Positions 51,009 through 59,283 of a stretch of 64,000 nt of DNA are shown piece after piece. The position numbers and the translations under genes are program-made. The number at the start of each line of letters is the position of its first letter. The first letter of the stretch is position 1. Source of the stretch: Adlercreutzia mucosicola DSM 19490 (GTDB taxonomy: Bacteria > Actinomycetota > Coriobacteriia > Coriobacteriales > Eggerthellaceae). Location of the stretch: the NCBI RefSeq assembly GCF_000422625.1, contig NZ_AUGK01000003.1, forward strand, positions 114,374 through 178,373, in the 5' to 3' direction. The notes under the pieces are model-generated. The model was not told the origin of the DNA. It worked only from the letters and a program-made list of their open reading frames with translations, and did no database searches.

Positions 51009-51671
51009 TTAGCTCAGCAGGCGCAGAAAGCCGCCCAGCAGTCCCGTGGCCATCAGCACGCCCACGGCGACGAGGAGCCAGCCGCACACTTTGTTGATGA
51101 TATCGTAATGGCGCTTGATCGCGTTGAACGCGCCCTTCAGCTTGTCGATGAGCACGGCGGCAGCCACAAAGGGAATGCCGAGGCCGGCCGAGTAGCACAG
51201 CAGCAGTATGACGCCCTGGACCACCGAGGCCTGCTGGGAGGCCAGCATGAGCGCCGACCCGAGGAAGGCCCCCACGCAGGGCGTCCAGCCGATGGAGAAG
51301 ATGATGCCGAACAGCACCGACGAGAAGAATCCGAGCTGGCGTCCGGCCAGGGGGTTCTTGCCGCCGCGGAACAGATTCACCTTGATGAACCCGAGGAAAT
51401 ACAGGCCGAAGAGGATCACCACCAGGCCGCAGACCACGTTCACGATGGTTTGGTATTCGATGAAGAAGGCGCCCACGGTGGAGGCCAGGGCTCCCAGGGC
51501 AATGAACACGCAGGTGAAGCCGAGCACGAAGCCCAGCGCGTTGCGCAATACCACGCTCGTGCGCACTTCCTCGCCCGCGGCGAAATAGGTAACGTAGATA
51601 GGTATCATGGGCAGAAGGCACGGCGACACGAAGGTGATGATGCCCTCGAGGAACGTGATGAGATAGGTCAT
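51009..51671 (-). CDS. ccdA: CcdA/DsbD-type thiol-electron transporter
   Basis: 220 residues from the ATG at 51671 (GGAGGG upstream; the longer open frame is out of character). Six helices with one Cys in each of two conserved places, FVSPCLLPM and GWTPCVGAFLG. It carries electrons from cytoplasmic thioredoxin to extracytoplasmic TlpA-like proteins. First gene of the ccdA-tlpA operon. Confidence 0.92.
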   Translation of the reverse strand: MTYLITFLEGIITFVSPCLLPMIPIYVTYFAAGEEVRTSVVLRNALGFVLGFTCVFIALGALASTVGAFFIEYQTIVNVVCGLVVILFGLYFLGFIKVNLFRGGKNPLAGRQLGFFSSVLFGIIFSIGWTPCVGAFLGSALMLASQQASVVQGVILLLCYSAGLGIPFVAAAVLIDKLKGAFNAIKRHYDIINKVCGWLLVAVGVLMATGLLGGFLRLLS

Positions 51672-51942
51672 GGGCCCTCCAAGCCGTCGTCGCCATTGCC
51701 GTGCGCGCCGTGCGGGCCGCGCGTGCCGTTCGTGCTGCCGAGAGGTGCTGCGCGGCGCGTGGGTGTTGCCGTGGCGCATGCCGCCTGCGCCCTCGGCGCG
51801 GTTCTTTACCTTCGGCACCATTATTCCCGAAAACAGCAAGTCGCGCGACCTCCTCCACAGAAAGTCGCGCGGCCGTTACGCTGAAGATGCCGTCTTTCTC
51901 TAAAACTAAGAACTCAGCTGGTGCAAAGCGGGCGGGTTTAAT

Positions 51943-51985
51943 GCGACGACGGCGCACTGGCGCAGCTCTCATTGGCCGTCGTCGC
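51943..51985. repeat. Short inverted repeat upstream of ccdA
   Basis: Perfect 11-bp arms GCGACGACGGC (51943) and GCCGTCGTCGC (51975) with a 21-nt spacer. In the same 707-nt gap AAGTCGCGCG is repeated directly at about 51839 and 51868. Confidence 0.65.
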
Positions 51986-52020
51986 GTTTGGTGAGCTTCC
52001 GGAAGATGGCCACGCTCTCT

Positions 52021-52133
52021 GAGACTCTGAAAACCGTCATTTTCGTTGCATTTCAGATACCCAGTTTGATCAGGTGATTCTCGAGAAATACCAGGTCATA
52101 GGCTGAGAGGAAAATGACGGTTTTCAGAGTCTC
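52021..52133. repeat. Perfect long-spacer inverted repeat between divergent genes
   Basis: Arms 52021-52043 and 52111-52133 are perfect over 23 bp (GAGACTCTGAAAACCGTCAT and on), spacer 67 nt, one more pair inside. ccdA and nagZ point away from it, so it ends no flanking gene. Confidence 0.85.
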
Positions 52134-52153
52134 TCCCGTCGGTGTAGAGGGGG

Positions 52154-52223
52154 CGTCTCGCGGAGGGGGCTCGCGGAGGGCGTCTCGCGGGAACGGCTCG
52201 CGGGGGAGGGGGTCGTCTCGCGG
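52154..52223. repeat. GC-rich degenerate direct repeats CGTCTCGCGG
   Basis: Three copies of CGTCTCGCGG at 52154, 52181 and 52214 with related GGCTCGCGG between. No gene is supported here; translations give Pro/Arg/Asp repeats only. Confidence 0.6.
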
Positions 52224-52303
52224 GAACGGCTGGGGGGGTGGGCTTCGGCTCCGCCCGCAGCGGCGGCGAGGACGTCTCCTGCAATCCTCCGTCAATCTGT
52301 TGG

Positions 52304-52332
52304 TTGTCAAAGCGGGGGTGCGGGCTTATGCT
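52304..52332 (+). promoter_or_regulatory. Promoter of the NagZ-like gene
   Basis: TTGTCA, exactly 17 nt, TATGCT, 46 nt before the ATG. The best sigma-70 match in the window. Confidence 0.6.
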
Positions 52333-52378
52333 GGGGAAACTGACGTTTGCGCCGCGGCGCTTGATAAAAGGAGGCCCT

Positions 52379-53632
52379 ATGGGCGGCTTGGTGGAAAGCG
52401 TGACGCGCCGGCGGTTTGTGTGGCTGGCGGCCCTGGGGGCGGGCACAGTGGCCCTGGGCGGCTGCGAGAGCGGCCCGCGGGGGCAGGCTCCCTCGGCGAC
52501 GGCTTTCGACACGCCGGCCGAAGGTGCCGGGGCCAGCGACGACAACGGCGGCGACAGCGCGGCCGCCGAGGCCGAGGCCGCTCTGATGGCCCGCGTAGAG
52601 GCCATGACTCTGGAACAGAAGGTGGCCCAGCTGTTCGTGGTGGCCCCCGAGGCATTGGTGGAAGGCGTGTCCCAGGTGACTCAGGCGGGCGATGCCACTC
52701 ACGAGGGCGTGCGCACCTGGCCCGTGGGCGGTATCGTGTACTTCGCCGCGAACCTGGTGGACCCCGACCAGGTCACTGCCATGCTGGCCAATGTGCGCCA
52801 GTTCTACGCCGACGACGGCAACGTGGCGCCCTTCCTTGCCGTGGACGAGGAGGGTGGCACCGTGGTGCGCGTGGCCGACAACGAGGCCTTCGGCGTGCAG
52901 GATGTGGGCGACGCGAGCGCTCTGGGGGCGGCGGGCGACGAGGCCGCAGCCAAGAGCGCCGCCGAGCAGATCGCCGCCTACCTGAAGCCCCTCGGCTTCA
53001 ATCTGGATTTCGCGCCCGTGTGCGATGTGGTTGACCCGCTGCGCAGCGACACCATGGGTCTGCGGTCGTTCTCGTCGGACGCCAACGTGTGTGCCGCCAC
53101 GGTGAAGGCCGAGGTGCAGGGCTTTCTCGGGGCGGGCATGCTATGCTGCGCGAAACACTTCCCCGGTATCGGATCGGCACCCGGCGACTCCCATACCGGC
53201 GCCATTACGGTGGAGAAGACCGCCGAGGAATTGGCCGCCGTGGACTTCGTGCCCTTCAAGGCCGCCATCGAGGCCGGGGTGCCGATGATCATGGTGGGTC
53301 ACGTGGACTTGCCCAACATCGTGGAAGGGGCGGTGCCCGCGTCGCTGTCGAGCGCGGTGGCCCAGGGGATGCTGCGCGACACTTTGGGATTCACGGGCAT
53401 TATCGTCACCGATTCGCTGGCCATGGGAGCGATTACCGACCGCTACAGCGCCGCCGAGGCCGCCGTGGCCGCGCTCGCGGCTGGCTGCGACGTGCCGCTC
53501 ATGCCCGAGAACTTCCGCGAGGCCTACCAGGGCGTGCTGGATGCCGTGGCTGCCGGCGAGCTCACCGAAGAGCGCATCGACGAGTCGGTCACCCGCATCC
53601 TGAAGGTCAAGCAGCGATATATCGGCTTGTAG
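52379..53632 (+). CDS. nagZ: Exported GH3 beta-N-acetylhexosaminidase (NagZ-like), Tat lipoprotein
   Basis: 417 residues, AAAAGGAGG site. The N-terminus has a twin-arginine signal (VTRRRFVWLAALGAG) and a lipobox (LGGC, Cys about 25), so it is probably folded in the cytoplasm, exported by Tat and lipidated. The GH3 catalytic domain shows FLAVDEEGGTVVR, KHFPGIGSAPGDSH (the His/Asp acid-base motif of NagZ) and the nucleophile region VTDSLAMGA. It removes GlcNAc from wall fragments. E. coli NagZ is cytoplasmic; Gram-positive forms are often exported. Confidence 0.9.
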   Translation: MGGLVESVTRRRFVWLAALGAGTVALGGCESGPRGQAPSATAFDTPAEGAGASDDNGGDSAAAEAEAALMARVEAMTLEQKVAQLFVVAPEALVEGVSQVTQAGDATHEGVRTWPVGGIVYFAANLVDPDQVTAMLANVRQFYADDGNVAPFLAVDEEGGTVVRVADNEAFGVQDVGDASALGAAGDEAAAKSAAEQIAAYLKPLGFNLDFAPVCDVVDPLRSDTMGLRSFSSDANVCAATVKAEVQGFLGAGMLCCAKHFPGIGSAPGDSHTGAITVEKTAEELAAVDFVPFKAAIEAGVPMIMVGHVDLPNIVEGAVPASLSSAVAQGMLRDTLGFTGIIVTDSLAMGAITDRYSAAEAAVAALAAGCDVPLMPENFREAYQGVLDAVAAGELTEERIDESVTRILKVKQRYIGL

Positions 53633-53672
53633 GGGTGGCGAATCTCGCAGGGGCCTTCGTGGGGATACGCCT

Positions 53673-53697
53673 GTAGGGGCGGCCTTCAGGCCGCCCG
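53673..53697. repeat. GTAGGGGCGG palindromic repeat
   Basis: GTAGGGGCGGCCTTCAGGCC and on; perfect inner palindrome GGGCGGCCT/AGGCCGCCC. Same family as at 17.6 and 56.4 kb. Confidence 0.7.
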
Positions 53698-53744
53698 TCG
53701 ACCCGTGGATCGCCCCTCTTGTGGACGAGCTGGAGCCCGCCCCT

Positions 53745-53816
53745 GCGAAGGCATGGGTGCGACCGTTCGCGAGGGTCCGGGCGTGCCCGTTCGCGAAGGC
53801 ATGGGTGCGTCCGTTC
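53745..53816. repeat. Three tandem 24-bp repeats
   Basis: Units at 53745, 53769 and 53793; first and third differ by one base (GCGAAGGCATGGGTGCG.CC then GTTC), the middle is diverged. Lies in the 219-nt gap between convergent nagZ and the propeller gene; a partial fourth unit follows. Confidence 0.7.
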
Positions 53817-53851
53817 GCCGCGCACCCCGCTCGCCACGGGCCGCCTACGCC

Positions 53852-55501
53852 CTAAACCGGCTGCCAGACGCGGACGAGGCAGAGCTTCGTTTGGTCGCCC
53901 TCGAGGGAGGTGTGGTCGATGTTGCTGTAGGTAATGGTGCGCGCCCCCATGTTGGTGGAGGCCAAGAACTCGCCGTAGCTGCTGGCGCCGTTCTCCAGGG
54001 GCAGCGACGTGTAGCGCTTCCCGGCCAGGTCGACGGCGCAGATGCCGCTCTGGCCGCGCATCAGCACCCAATCGCCGCACCAGGCCGGCGCCGACAGGGG
54101 GTTGCGCACGTAGTGGAACCACGGCTGGTCGCTGTAGGCCCTGGTTCCTCCGTTCGCCTGGGCCACGGGCAGAAAGCGGTTGGCCTCTGCGCCGTCATCC
54201 CCCTCATCTTCGGCGCCTTCGCCGGCGTCCAGCGGGGGATGCTCGAAGGGGGCCAGCGGCATGTAGGTGCCCAGGTTCGCGATGCCGTCGCCGTAATTGT
54301 AGATGCCGTCGAAGGCGAAGTTGAAGCCGGTCTTGCCGTAGCCGCATTCCAGCGGCTTCATGGAAGCGGGCAGCACCATCGCGTCGGTGACGGCCCCGCT
54401 GGCACCGTCGATGCGCGTGAGCTGGTAGTAGGTGCCGCTCGTGCGGGCCCGGGGCACCGCGATGATGGCGTCGCCGCAGGAGGTGGGCGCGCAGGCCATG
54501 CGGCCCTGGGAGGCGTAGACCACTTCCGCGTTGCTTGTGCCGAAGGCCGCGCGCTTCAGCAGCGAGTCCTCAACGCGGGCGTTGCCGTCCAGCTGGGGCA
54601 GGCGCTGCCAGTAGCCGTAGTTCGCGGCGCAGGCCAAGGTGGGCATCTCCCAGTTCACGTCGCCTTCGTCGAGCAGCTGCGGCTCGCCGAGGGTCTCGCC
54701 CGACAGGGTGGCGCCATACACGCGCCACACGCCGTCCATGATGTCGGCCTCGGTCCAGATGACGCCGGCGCTGTTGGCACGCACGTCGTAGATCTCGAAG
54801 CCCTCGGCCTCGCCCACGGCGTGTTCCAGCACCGTAAGGTAGGTGCCTGCTTCGGGGAAGATGAGTCCGATCTGGGCCAGGGGCTTGGCCACCTCGGTGG
54901 GCAGCAGGCAGGCGGCCACGGCGTCGTCGCAGCTCCACACGAGCGAGCCGAAGGGCAGCTTGATGGTGGAGGCGATGGCCATCACCGTGGACGAGTCCCC
55001 GATTTCCTCCAGATCGTTCGAGGAGGTGACCGCCTCGGCGGGTACCGAGAGGGTGGCTAGGGCGTCGTCGCCCTTGGTCTGGCCCGAGGCCCAGGCGGCC
55101 CCGGTGCCCATGAGGGCCAAGGTGGCGATGCCGGCCACGCCGTACAGGAAGTGGCGGCGGGTCAGCAGCACCTCATGGCCGCCGGGCAGCGTGATTTCTC
55201 GGCCTTCCTCGGCCTGGGCGCGGGGGGTGGGCGCCGGCGGCGTGCGGCGCACCTTCACCTTGGCGGCGTTGCCCTTGCCGATGTCGCGGGGCGCCGAGCC
55301 GCGCGGGGCCGACCCGCGAAAGGCCGCGGCGCGCGAGGCAGCGCGCTGGTGGGCAGCACGGGCTTTCCCCGAGGCGCTGGCGCGGGTATGGGAAGGGGAC
55401 TTTGGTAGAGAAGCACCGCCGGAACGCTTCGGGGCGCCGCCGCGGGGGCGACGGGGCACGGAGGCGGCCGACCGGGTGCGGGGGGTTCGTTTCTGTGGCA
55501 T
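53852..55501 (-). CDS. Propeller-like exported protein with twin-arginine anchor and long basic tail
   Basis: 549 residues, no named family. Residues 1-110 are a disordered Arg/Ala/Pro/Ser tail of strong positive charge. Then LLTRRHFLYGVAGIATLALM (113-132) forms a Tat-like signal or anchor, ending AAWASG. The remaining 400 residues have repeated strand units with Trp and Asp (VIWTEADIMDGVWRVYG, WEMPTLACAANYGYWQRLP, WCGDWVLMRGQSGICAVDL), as in beta-propellers. No enzymatic motif is seen. It precedes, on the other strand, a two-component system, and so may be a surface sensor or scaffold. Confidence 0.75.
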   Translation of the reverse strand: MPQKRTPRTRSAASVPRRPRGGAPKRSGGASLPKSPSHTRASASGKARAAHQRAASRAAAFRGSAPRGSAPRDIGKGNAAKVKVRRTPPAPTPRAQAEEGREITLPGGHEVLLTRRHFLYGVAGIATLALMGTGAAWASGQTKGDDALATLSVPAEAVTSSNDLEEIGDSSTVMAIASTIKLPFGSLVWSCDDAVAACLLPTEVAKPLAQIGLIFPEAGTYLTVLEHAVGEAEGFEIYDVRANSAGVIWTEADIMDGVWRVYGATLSGETLGEPQLLDEGDVNWEMPTLACAANYGYWQRLPQLDGNARVEDSLLKRAAFGTSNAEVVYASQGRMACAPTSCGDAIIAVPRARTSGTYYQLTRIDGASGAVTDAMVLPASMKPLECGYGKTGFNFAFDGIYNYGDGIANLGTYMPLAPFEHPPLDAGEGAEDEGDDGAEANRFLPVAQANGGTRAYSDQPWFHYVRNPLSAPAWCGDWVLMRGQSGICAVDLAGKRYTSLPLENGASSYGEFLASTNMGARTITYSNIDHTSLEGDQTKLCLVRVWQPV

Positions 55502-55679
55502 GGGTGTATTGTGTCATTTCGCATACGCCTCGGCGACCGTATGGCGCTAAACGCTACAATAAACGCAAACACGACCGCCGGGCTGATATATATCGTGACC
55601 GGGAAGAATCCGCAGGTCATACATAGTGTCGGTTGAGGCGAACGAAAGCGTACGTCGGCGAATGACGAGGAGTACCTTT

Positions 55680-56384
55680 ATGAGCAACGAAACACGACGC
55701 ATTCTGCTCGTCGAAGACGAGAAGGCCATCCGCGACGCGGTGACCGCCTATCTGGAGCGCGAGAACTACTGGGTCACCGCCGTGGGCGATGGCCAGGACG
55801 CTCTGGAAGAGTTCCAGAAGCACCACTTCGATCTGGTCATCTTGGACCTCATGCTGCCCCGCGTGCCGGGCGAGCGCGTCTGCCGCGTCATCCGCGACAC
55901 GTCGGATGTGCCGATCATCATGCTCACGGCCAAGGGCGAGGTGGAGGACCGCATCATCGGCCTGGAGCTGGGCGCTGACGACTACCTGGTGAAGCCCTTC
56001 AGCCCCCGCGAGCTGGTGGCCCGCGCCCGCGCCCTGCTGCGCCGCGTGCACGCCGATTCCGAGCCCCAGCGCGAGGTGCTGGAGTTCGGCGAGCTGACCA
56101 TCGACGTGTCCGGTCACAAGGTGCTCGTCTCCGGCGAGGAGATCGATCTGACGGCCAGCGAGTTCAAGCTGCTCACCACGCTGTCCCGCTATCCCGGCCG
56201 CGTGTACTCCCGTATGGAGCTGGTGGAGAAGGTGCTCGGCTACGACTTCGAGGGCTACGAGCGCACCATCGACTCCCACGTGAAGAACCTGCGCGCCAAG
56301 ATCGGCGACAACCCCCGCAGCCCGAAGTGGCTGCACACGGTGCACGGCGTGGGCTACCGCTTCGAGGACCCCACCAAGCAGTAA
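55680..56384 (+). CDS. OmpR-family response regulator
   Basis: 234 residues from the ATG at 55680 (GAGGAG 8 nt upstream; an in-frame earlier start lacks a site). Receiver domain with LLVEDE, phosphorylated Asp in LVILDLMLP, and the Thr/Lys pair (MLTAKGE, VKPFSP). The C-terminal winged helix ends HTVHGVGYRFEDP. Its partner kinase follows 197 nt later. TACAAT at 55555 may be its -10 box. Confidence 0.93.
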   Translation: MSNETRRILLVEDEKAIRDAVTAYLERENYWVTAVGDGQDALEEFQKHHFDLVILDLMLPRVPGERVCRVIRDTSDVPIIMLTAKGEVEDRIIGLELGADDYLVKPFSPRELVARARALLRRVHADSEPQREVLEFGELTIDVSGHKVLVSGEEIDLTASEFKLLTTLSRYPGRVYSRMELVEKVLGYDFEGYERTIDSHVKNLRAKIGDNPRSPKWLHTVHGVGYRFEDPTKQ

Positions 56385-56392
56385 GGCGCTCC

Positions 56393-56498
56393 GGGCGGGC
56401 TGAAGGCCGCCCCTCCGATCGCCCCCGCGGCGCTCCGTGGCTTCGTGGCGCCTCGACCTGCGGCACTCCCCGTGGGGGCGGGCTTCAGCCCGCCCGTC
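56393..56498. repeat. Two GTAGGGGCGG-family palindromes between regulator and kinase
   Basis: One reverse copy at 56393-56414 (GGGCGGGCTGAAGGCCGCCC and on) and one forward copy at 56472-56498 (GTGGGGGCGGGCTTCAGCCC and on). They sit inside the regulator-kinase operon and could affect the kinase message. Confidence 0.7.
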
Positions 56499-56581
56499 AA
56501 CCGAGGCCAACGCACTGTCGTAAACGAAGGTTCGCCGCATCCTGCAACAACCGGGAAAACCCCCGATTCTGAAGGAGCTCC

Positions 56582-58153
56582 ATGACTGAAGCGGAAGCAA
56601 AGCCGCGCATTCTGGAAACCGCTGAAGAGGTCGCCCCGCCGGCGACCTCTTCGCCGTCTCCGGCGCGCAAAACAAGGAAGCACCGCCGCCTGCGGTGGTC
56701 GGACTTTTCCTACACTACGCGCGTGACCCTGGCCTTCGCGCTCATCGCCGCCATGACGGCTTTGGTGGCCATCGGCGTGGTGTCGTTTGTGTGGGAGCAG
56801 CACTTCCGCACCTATACGGCCGACAACATGAAGACGGTCTGCCAGACTACGGCCGACCGTATCGCCATGCTCTACGAGCAGTCGGGCAGCCTCTGGGATC
56901 CCGAGACCACCAAGCCCGCCGCCCAGGCCGCCGAGCTGACGAGCGGTGTGGGCGTGAAGGTGATCGACGACGAGGGCGAGGTGCCCTTCGACTCGTCGGT
57001 GGTCATCGAGGAGCAGCAGTCGGGCACCATGCGCTCTTTCGAGCCGCCCGACCGATCTCAGGTGGCTGTGGCGCCCATCGAGATACATAACGGCCAGGTG
57101 GTGGGCTACGTGCGCCTGTGGGTGTACGGCAGCGAGGCCCTCATGCGCCAGCCCGACCAGGAGTTCCGCGACAATTCCTACCAGGCCATGTTCATCGCCG
57201 CCGCTGTGGCCATCGTACTGGCCTCGTGCATCGGCTTTCTGTTCGCGCGCAACCTGGTGGCGCCTATCAACCGCATCATGGGCGCGGCGCGGGCCATCGG
57301 CAAGGGCGACCTGTCGGCCCGCACCAACCTGCACGGCGAGGATGAGGTGGCGCGCCTCGGCGAGACCTTCGATGCCATGGCCGAATCGGTGGAGAAGGAC
57401 CGCGACCTGGAACGGCGCCTCACCACCGACGTGGCCCACGAGCTGCGCACCCCGCTCATGGCCATCCAGGCTACGGTGGAGGCCATGGTGGATGGGGTCT
57501 ACGAGGCCGACGAAGAGCGCCTCGTCACGGTGAACTCCGAGATCCAGCGCCTGTCGCGCTTGGTGAACGCCCTGCTGAAGCTGTCGCGTCTGGAGAACCG
57601 CGCCGACCCCATGAAAGAGGAAGTGGTGAACGTGGGCGAGCTGATCGCCGGCATCGTCGCCACCCACGAGATGTTCGTGTCCGACTCGGGGCTCACCCTG
57701 GAATACCAGGCTCAGCCTGACGTGGAAGTGGTGGGCGATGCCGATATGATCCGCCAGGCCACGGCCAACCTCATCTCCAACGCCGTGCGCTACACCCCCG
57801 AGGGCGGCCACATCCAGGTCAGCGTGCGCAAGGGCGACATCATGGCGTCCATCGCCGTGAAGGACACCGGTATCGGGCTTTCCAAGGAAGAGGCGCGCAT
57901 GGTGTTCTCGCGCTTCTGGCGCGCCGACGCCGGCCGTACCCGCGAGAGCGGCGGCTTGGGCGTTGGCCTGGCTGTGGTGAAGGAGATCGTGGATCGCCAC
58001 GGCGGCTGGGTGCAGGTGGAAGGCGAGAAGGGCAAGGGCGCCTGCTTCACCATCCACATCCCGCTGTTCGACCCGGAGGCCGCCTCGGCCCGCGACCGCA
58101 AGGGCGCCCTTCCCCGCGTCGGTCACAAAAAGCCGGCGAAGTCGGGGAAGTAA
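56582..58153 (+). CDS. Sensor histidine kinase (HAMP, HisKA, HATPase)
   Basis: 523 residues, GAAGGAGCTCC site. Two membrane helices (about 48-70 and 200-222) enclose an extracytoplasmic sensor of about 130 residues. Then HAMP (RNLVAPINRIMGAARAIGKG), the H-box DVAHELRTPL (His 286), and the ATPase boxes LISNAVRYTPEGG, VKDTGIGLSKEE and ESGGLGVGLAVVKEIV. A complete partner for the preceding regulator; the signal is unknown. A terminator follows. Confidence 0.93.
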   Translation: MTEAEAKPRILETAEEVAPPATSSPSPARKTRKHRRLRWSDFSYTTRVTLAFALIAAMTALVAIGVVSFVWEQHFRTYTADNMKTVCQTTADRIAMLYEQSGSLWDPETTKPAAQAAELTSGVGVKVIDDEGEVPFDSSVVIEEQQSGTMRSFEPPDRSQVAVAPIEIHNGQVVGYVRLWVYGSEALMRQPDQEFRDNSYQAMFIAAAVAIVLASCIGFLFARNLVAPINRIMGAARAIGKGDLSARTNLHGEDEVARLGETFDAMAESVEKDRDLERRLTTDVAHELRTPLMAIQATVEAMVDGVYEADEERLVTVNSEIQRLSRLVNALLKLSRLENRADPMKEEVVNVGELIAGIVATHEMFVSDSGLTLEYQAQPDVEVVGDADMIRQATANLISNAVRYTPEGGHIQVSVRKGDIMASIAVKDTGIGLSKEEARMVFSRFWRADAGRTRESGGLGVGLAVVKEIVDRHGGWVQVEGEKGKGACFTIHIPLFDPEAASARDRKGALPRVGHKKPAKSGK

Positions 58154-58210
58154 CCGCCCCGCCGGGGCCCTGTTGCCGCCAAACCGTGCGGTCATTCTGA
58201 AACCTTTGCC

Positions 58211-58245
58211 GTGGGGGCGCTTGTGCATGAGCGCCCCCACTTTTT
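58211..58245 (+). terminator. Terminator of the two-component operon
   Basis: Perfect 11-bp stem GTGGGGGCGCT/AGCGCCCCCAC with an 8-nt loop and five T. Confidence 0.88.
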
Positions 58246-58246
58246 A

Positions 58247-58255
58247 TGCCATAAT
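58247..58255 (+). promoter_or_regulatory. Candidate extended -10 promoter of purC
   Basis: TGCCATAAT directly behind the terminator, 80 nt before the ATG; -35 poor. Shares TGCCATAATG(A/G)GCGG with the uraA leader at 2840. Confidence 0.4.
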
Positions 58256-58335
58256 GAGCGGTACGCAAAATCGCGCTCGAAGTGCCGTTTTGGGGGGCAT
58301 AGACGGGCGCGGACACGCAAGGAGAAAGGGCGCCC

Positions 58336-59217
58336 ATGACGGGAATCGACATCACCCCCGACGCGCAGGGCAAGGTGCGCGACCTGTACGATCTGGGAGA
58401 CAAGCTGCTGCTGGTGGCTACCGACCGCATCTCGGCCTTCGACTACGTGCTGGACGACGAGATTCCCTGCAAGGGCCAGGTGCTCACCCAGCTGTCTAAG
58501 TTCTGGTTCGAGCTTCTGGACGGCGTGGTGGACAACCATCTCATCTCCACCGACGTGGCCGACCTGCCCGAGCAGTTCCAGCCCTATGCCGACTACCTGC
58601 GCGGCCGCTTTATGCTGGTGAAGAAGGCCGAGATGTTTCCCGTGGAATGCATCGTGCGCGGGTATCTGGCCGGCAGCGGTCTGAAAGAGTACCAGCGCGA
58701 GGGCACCGTGTGCGGCATCGCGCTGCCCGAGGGCCTCGTGAATTCCTCGAAGCTGCCCGAGCCCATCTTCACCCCGTCCACCAAGGCCGAGATTGGCGAC
58801 CATGACGAGAACATCTCGTTTGAACGCTGCGCCGAGCTGATCGGCGACGACGATGCCGCTGCCCTGCGCGATCTGGCCCTGGCCGTGTACACCGCCGCCC
58901 GCGACCATGCGGCGGCCCGCGGCGTGATCATCGCCGACACCAAGTTCGAGTTCGGCGTGATCGACGGCAAGATCATCCTGGCCGACGAGGTGCTCACCCC
59001 CGATTCGTCCCGCTTCTGGCCGGGCGATGCCTATGAGGAGGGCGCCGACCAGCCCAGCTTCGACAAGCAGTTCGTCCGCGACTGGCTTACGGCTCACTGG
59101 GACAAGACCGGCACGCCGCCGCGCCTGCCCCAGGATGTCATCGATGCCACGTCCGCCAAGTACATCCAGGCCTTCGAGCTGATCACCGGCAAGAAGTTCG
59201 ACCCCGCGACGTTCTAG
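58336..59217 (+). CDS. purC: SAICAR synthase
   Basis: 293 residues. GKVRDLYDLGDKLLLVATDR, RFMLVKKAEMFPVECIVRGY and LADEVLTPDSSRFWPGDAYE are family signatures for ATP, CAIR and aspartate binding. It makes SAICAR in purine synthesis, whose product is then cleaved by PurB. First gene of a likely unit with the membrane protein and purL. Confidence 0.95.
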   Translation: MTGIDITPDAQGKVRDLYDLGDKLLLVATDRISAFDYVLDDEIPCKGQVLTQLSKFWFELLDGVVDNHLISTDVADLPEQFQPYADYLRGRFMLVKKAEMFPVECIVRGYLAGSGLKEYQREGTVCGIALPEGLVNSSKLPEPIFTPSTKAEIGDHDENISFERCAELIGDDDAAALRDLALAVYTAARDHAAARGVIIADTKFEFGVIDGKIILADEVLTPDSSRFWPGDAYEEGADQPSFDKQFVRDWLTAHWDKTGTPPRLPQDVIDATSAKYIQAFELITGKKFDPATF

Positions 59218-59283
59218 GGCCGATCGCGCCCGTCGCGTTCCACCGCACGACCCGCACGCCATCTAAAGGAGAAACACAGCACC

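Noticed and set aside
52053..52310. 85-codon Pro/Arg-rich open frame on the minus strand
   Set aside because: It is produced by the GC-rich direct repeats and has neither a ribosome-binding site nor a plausible fold.
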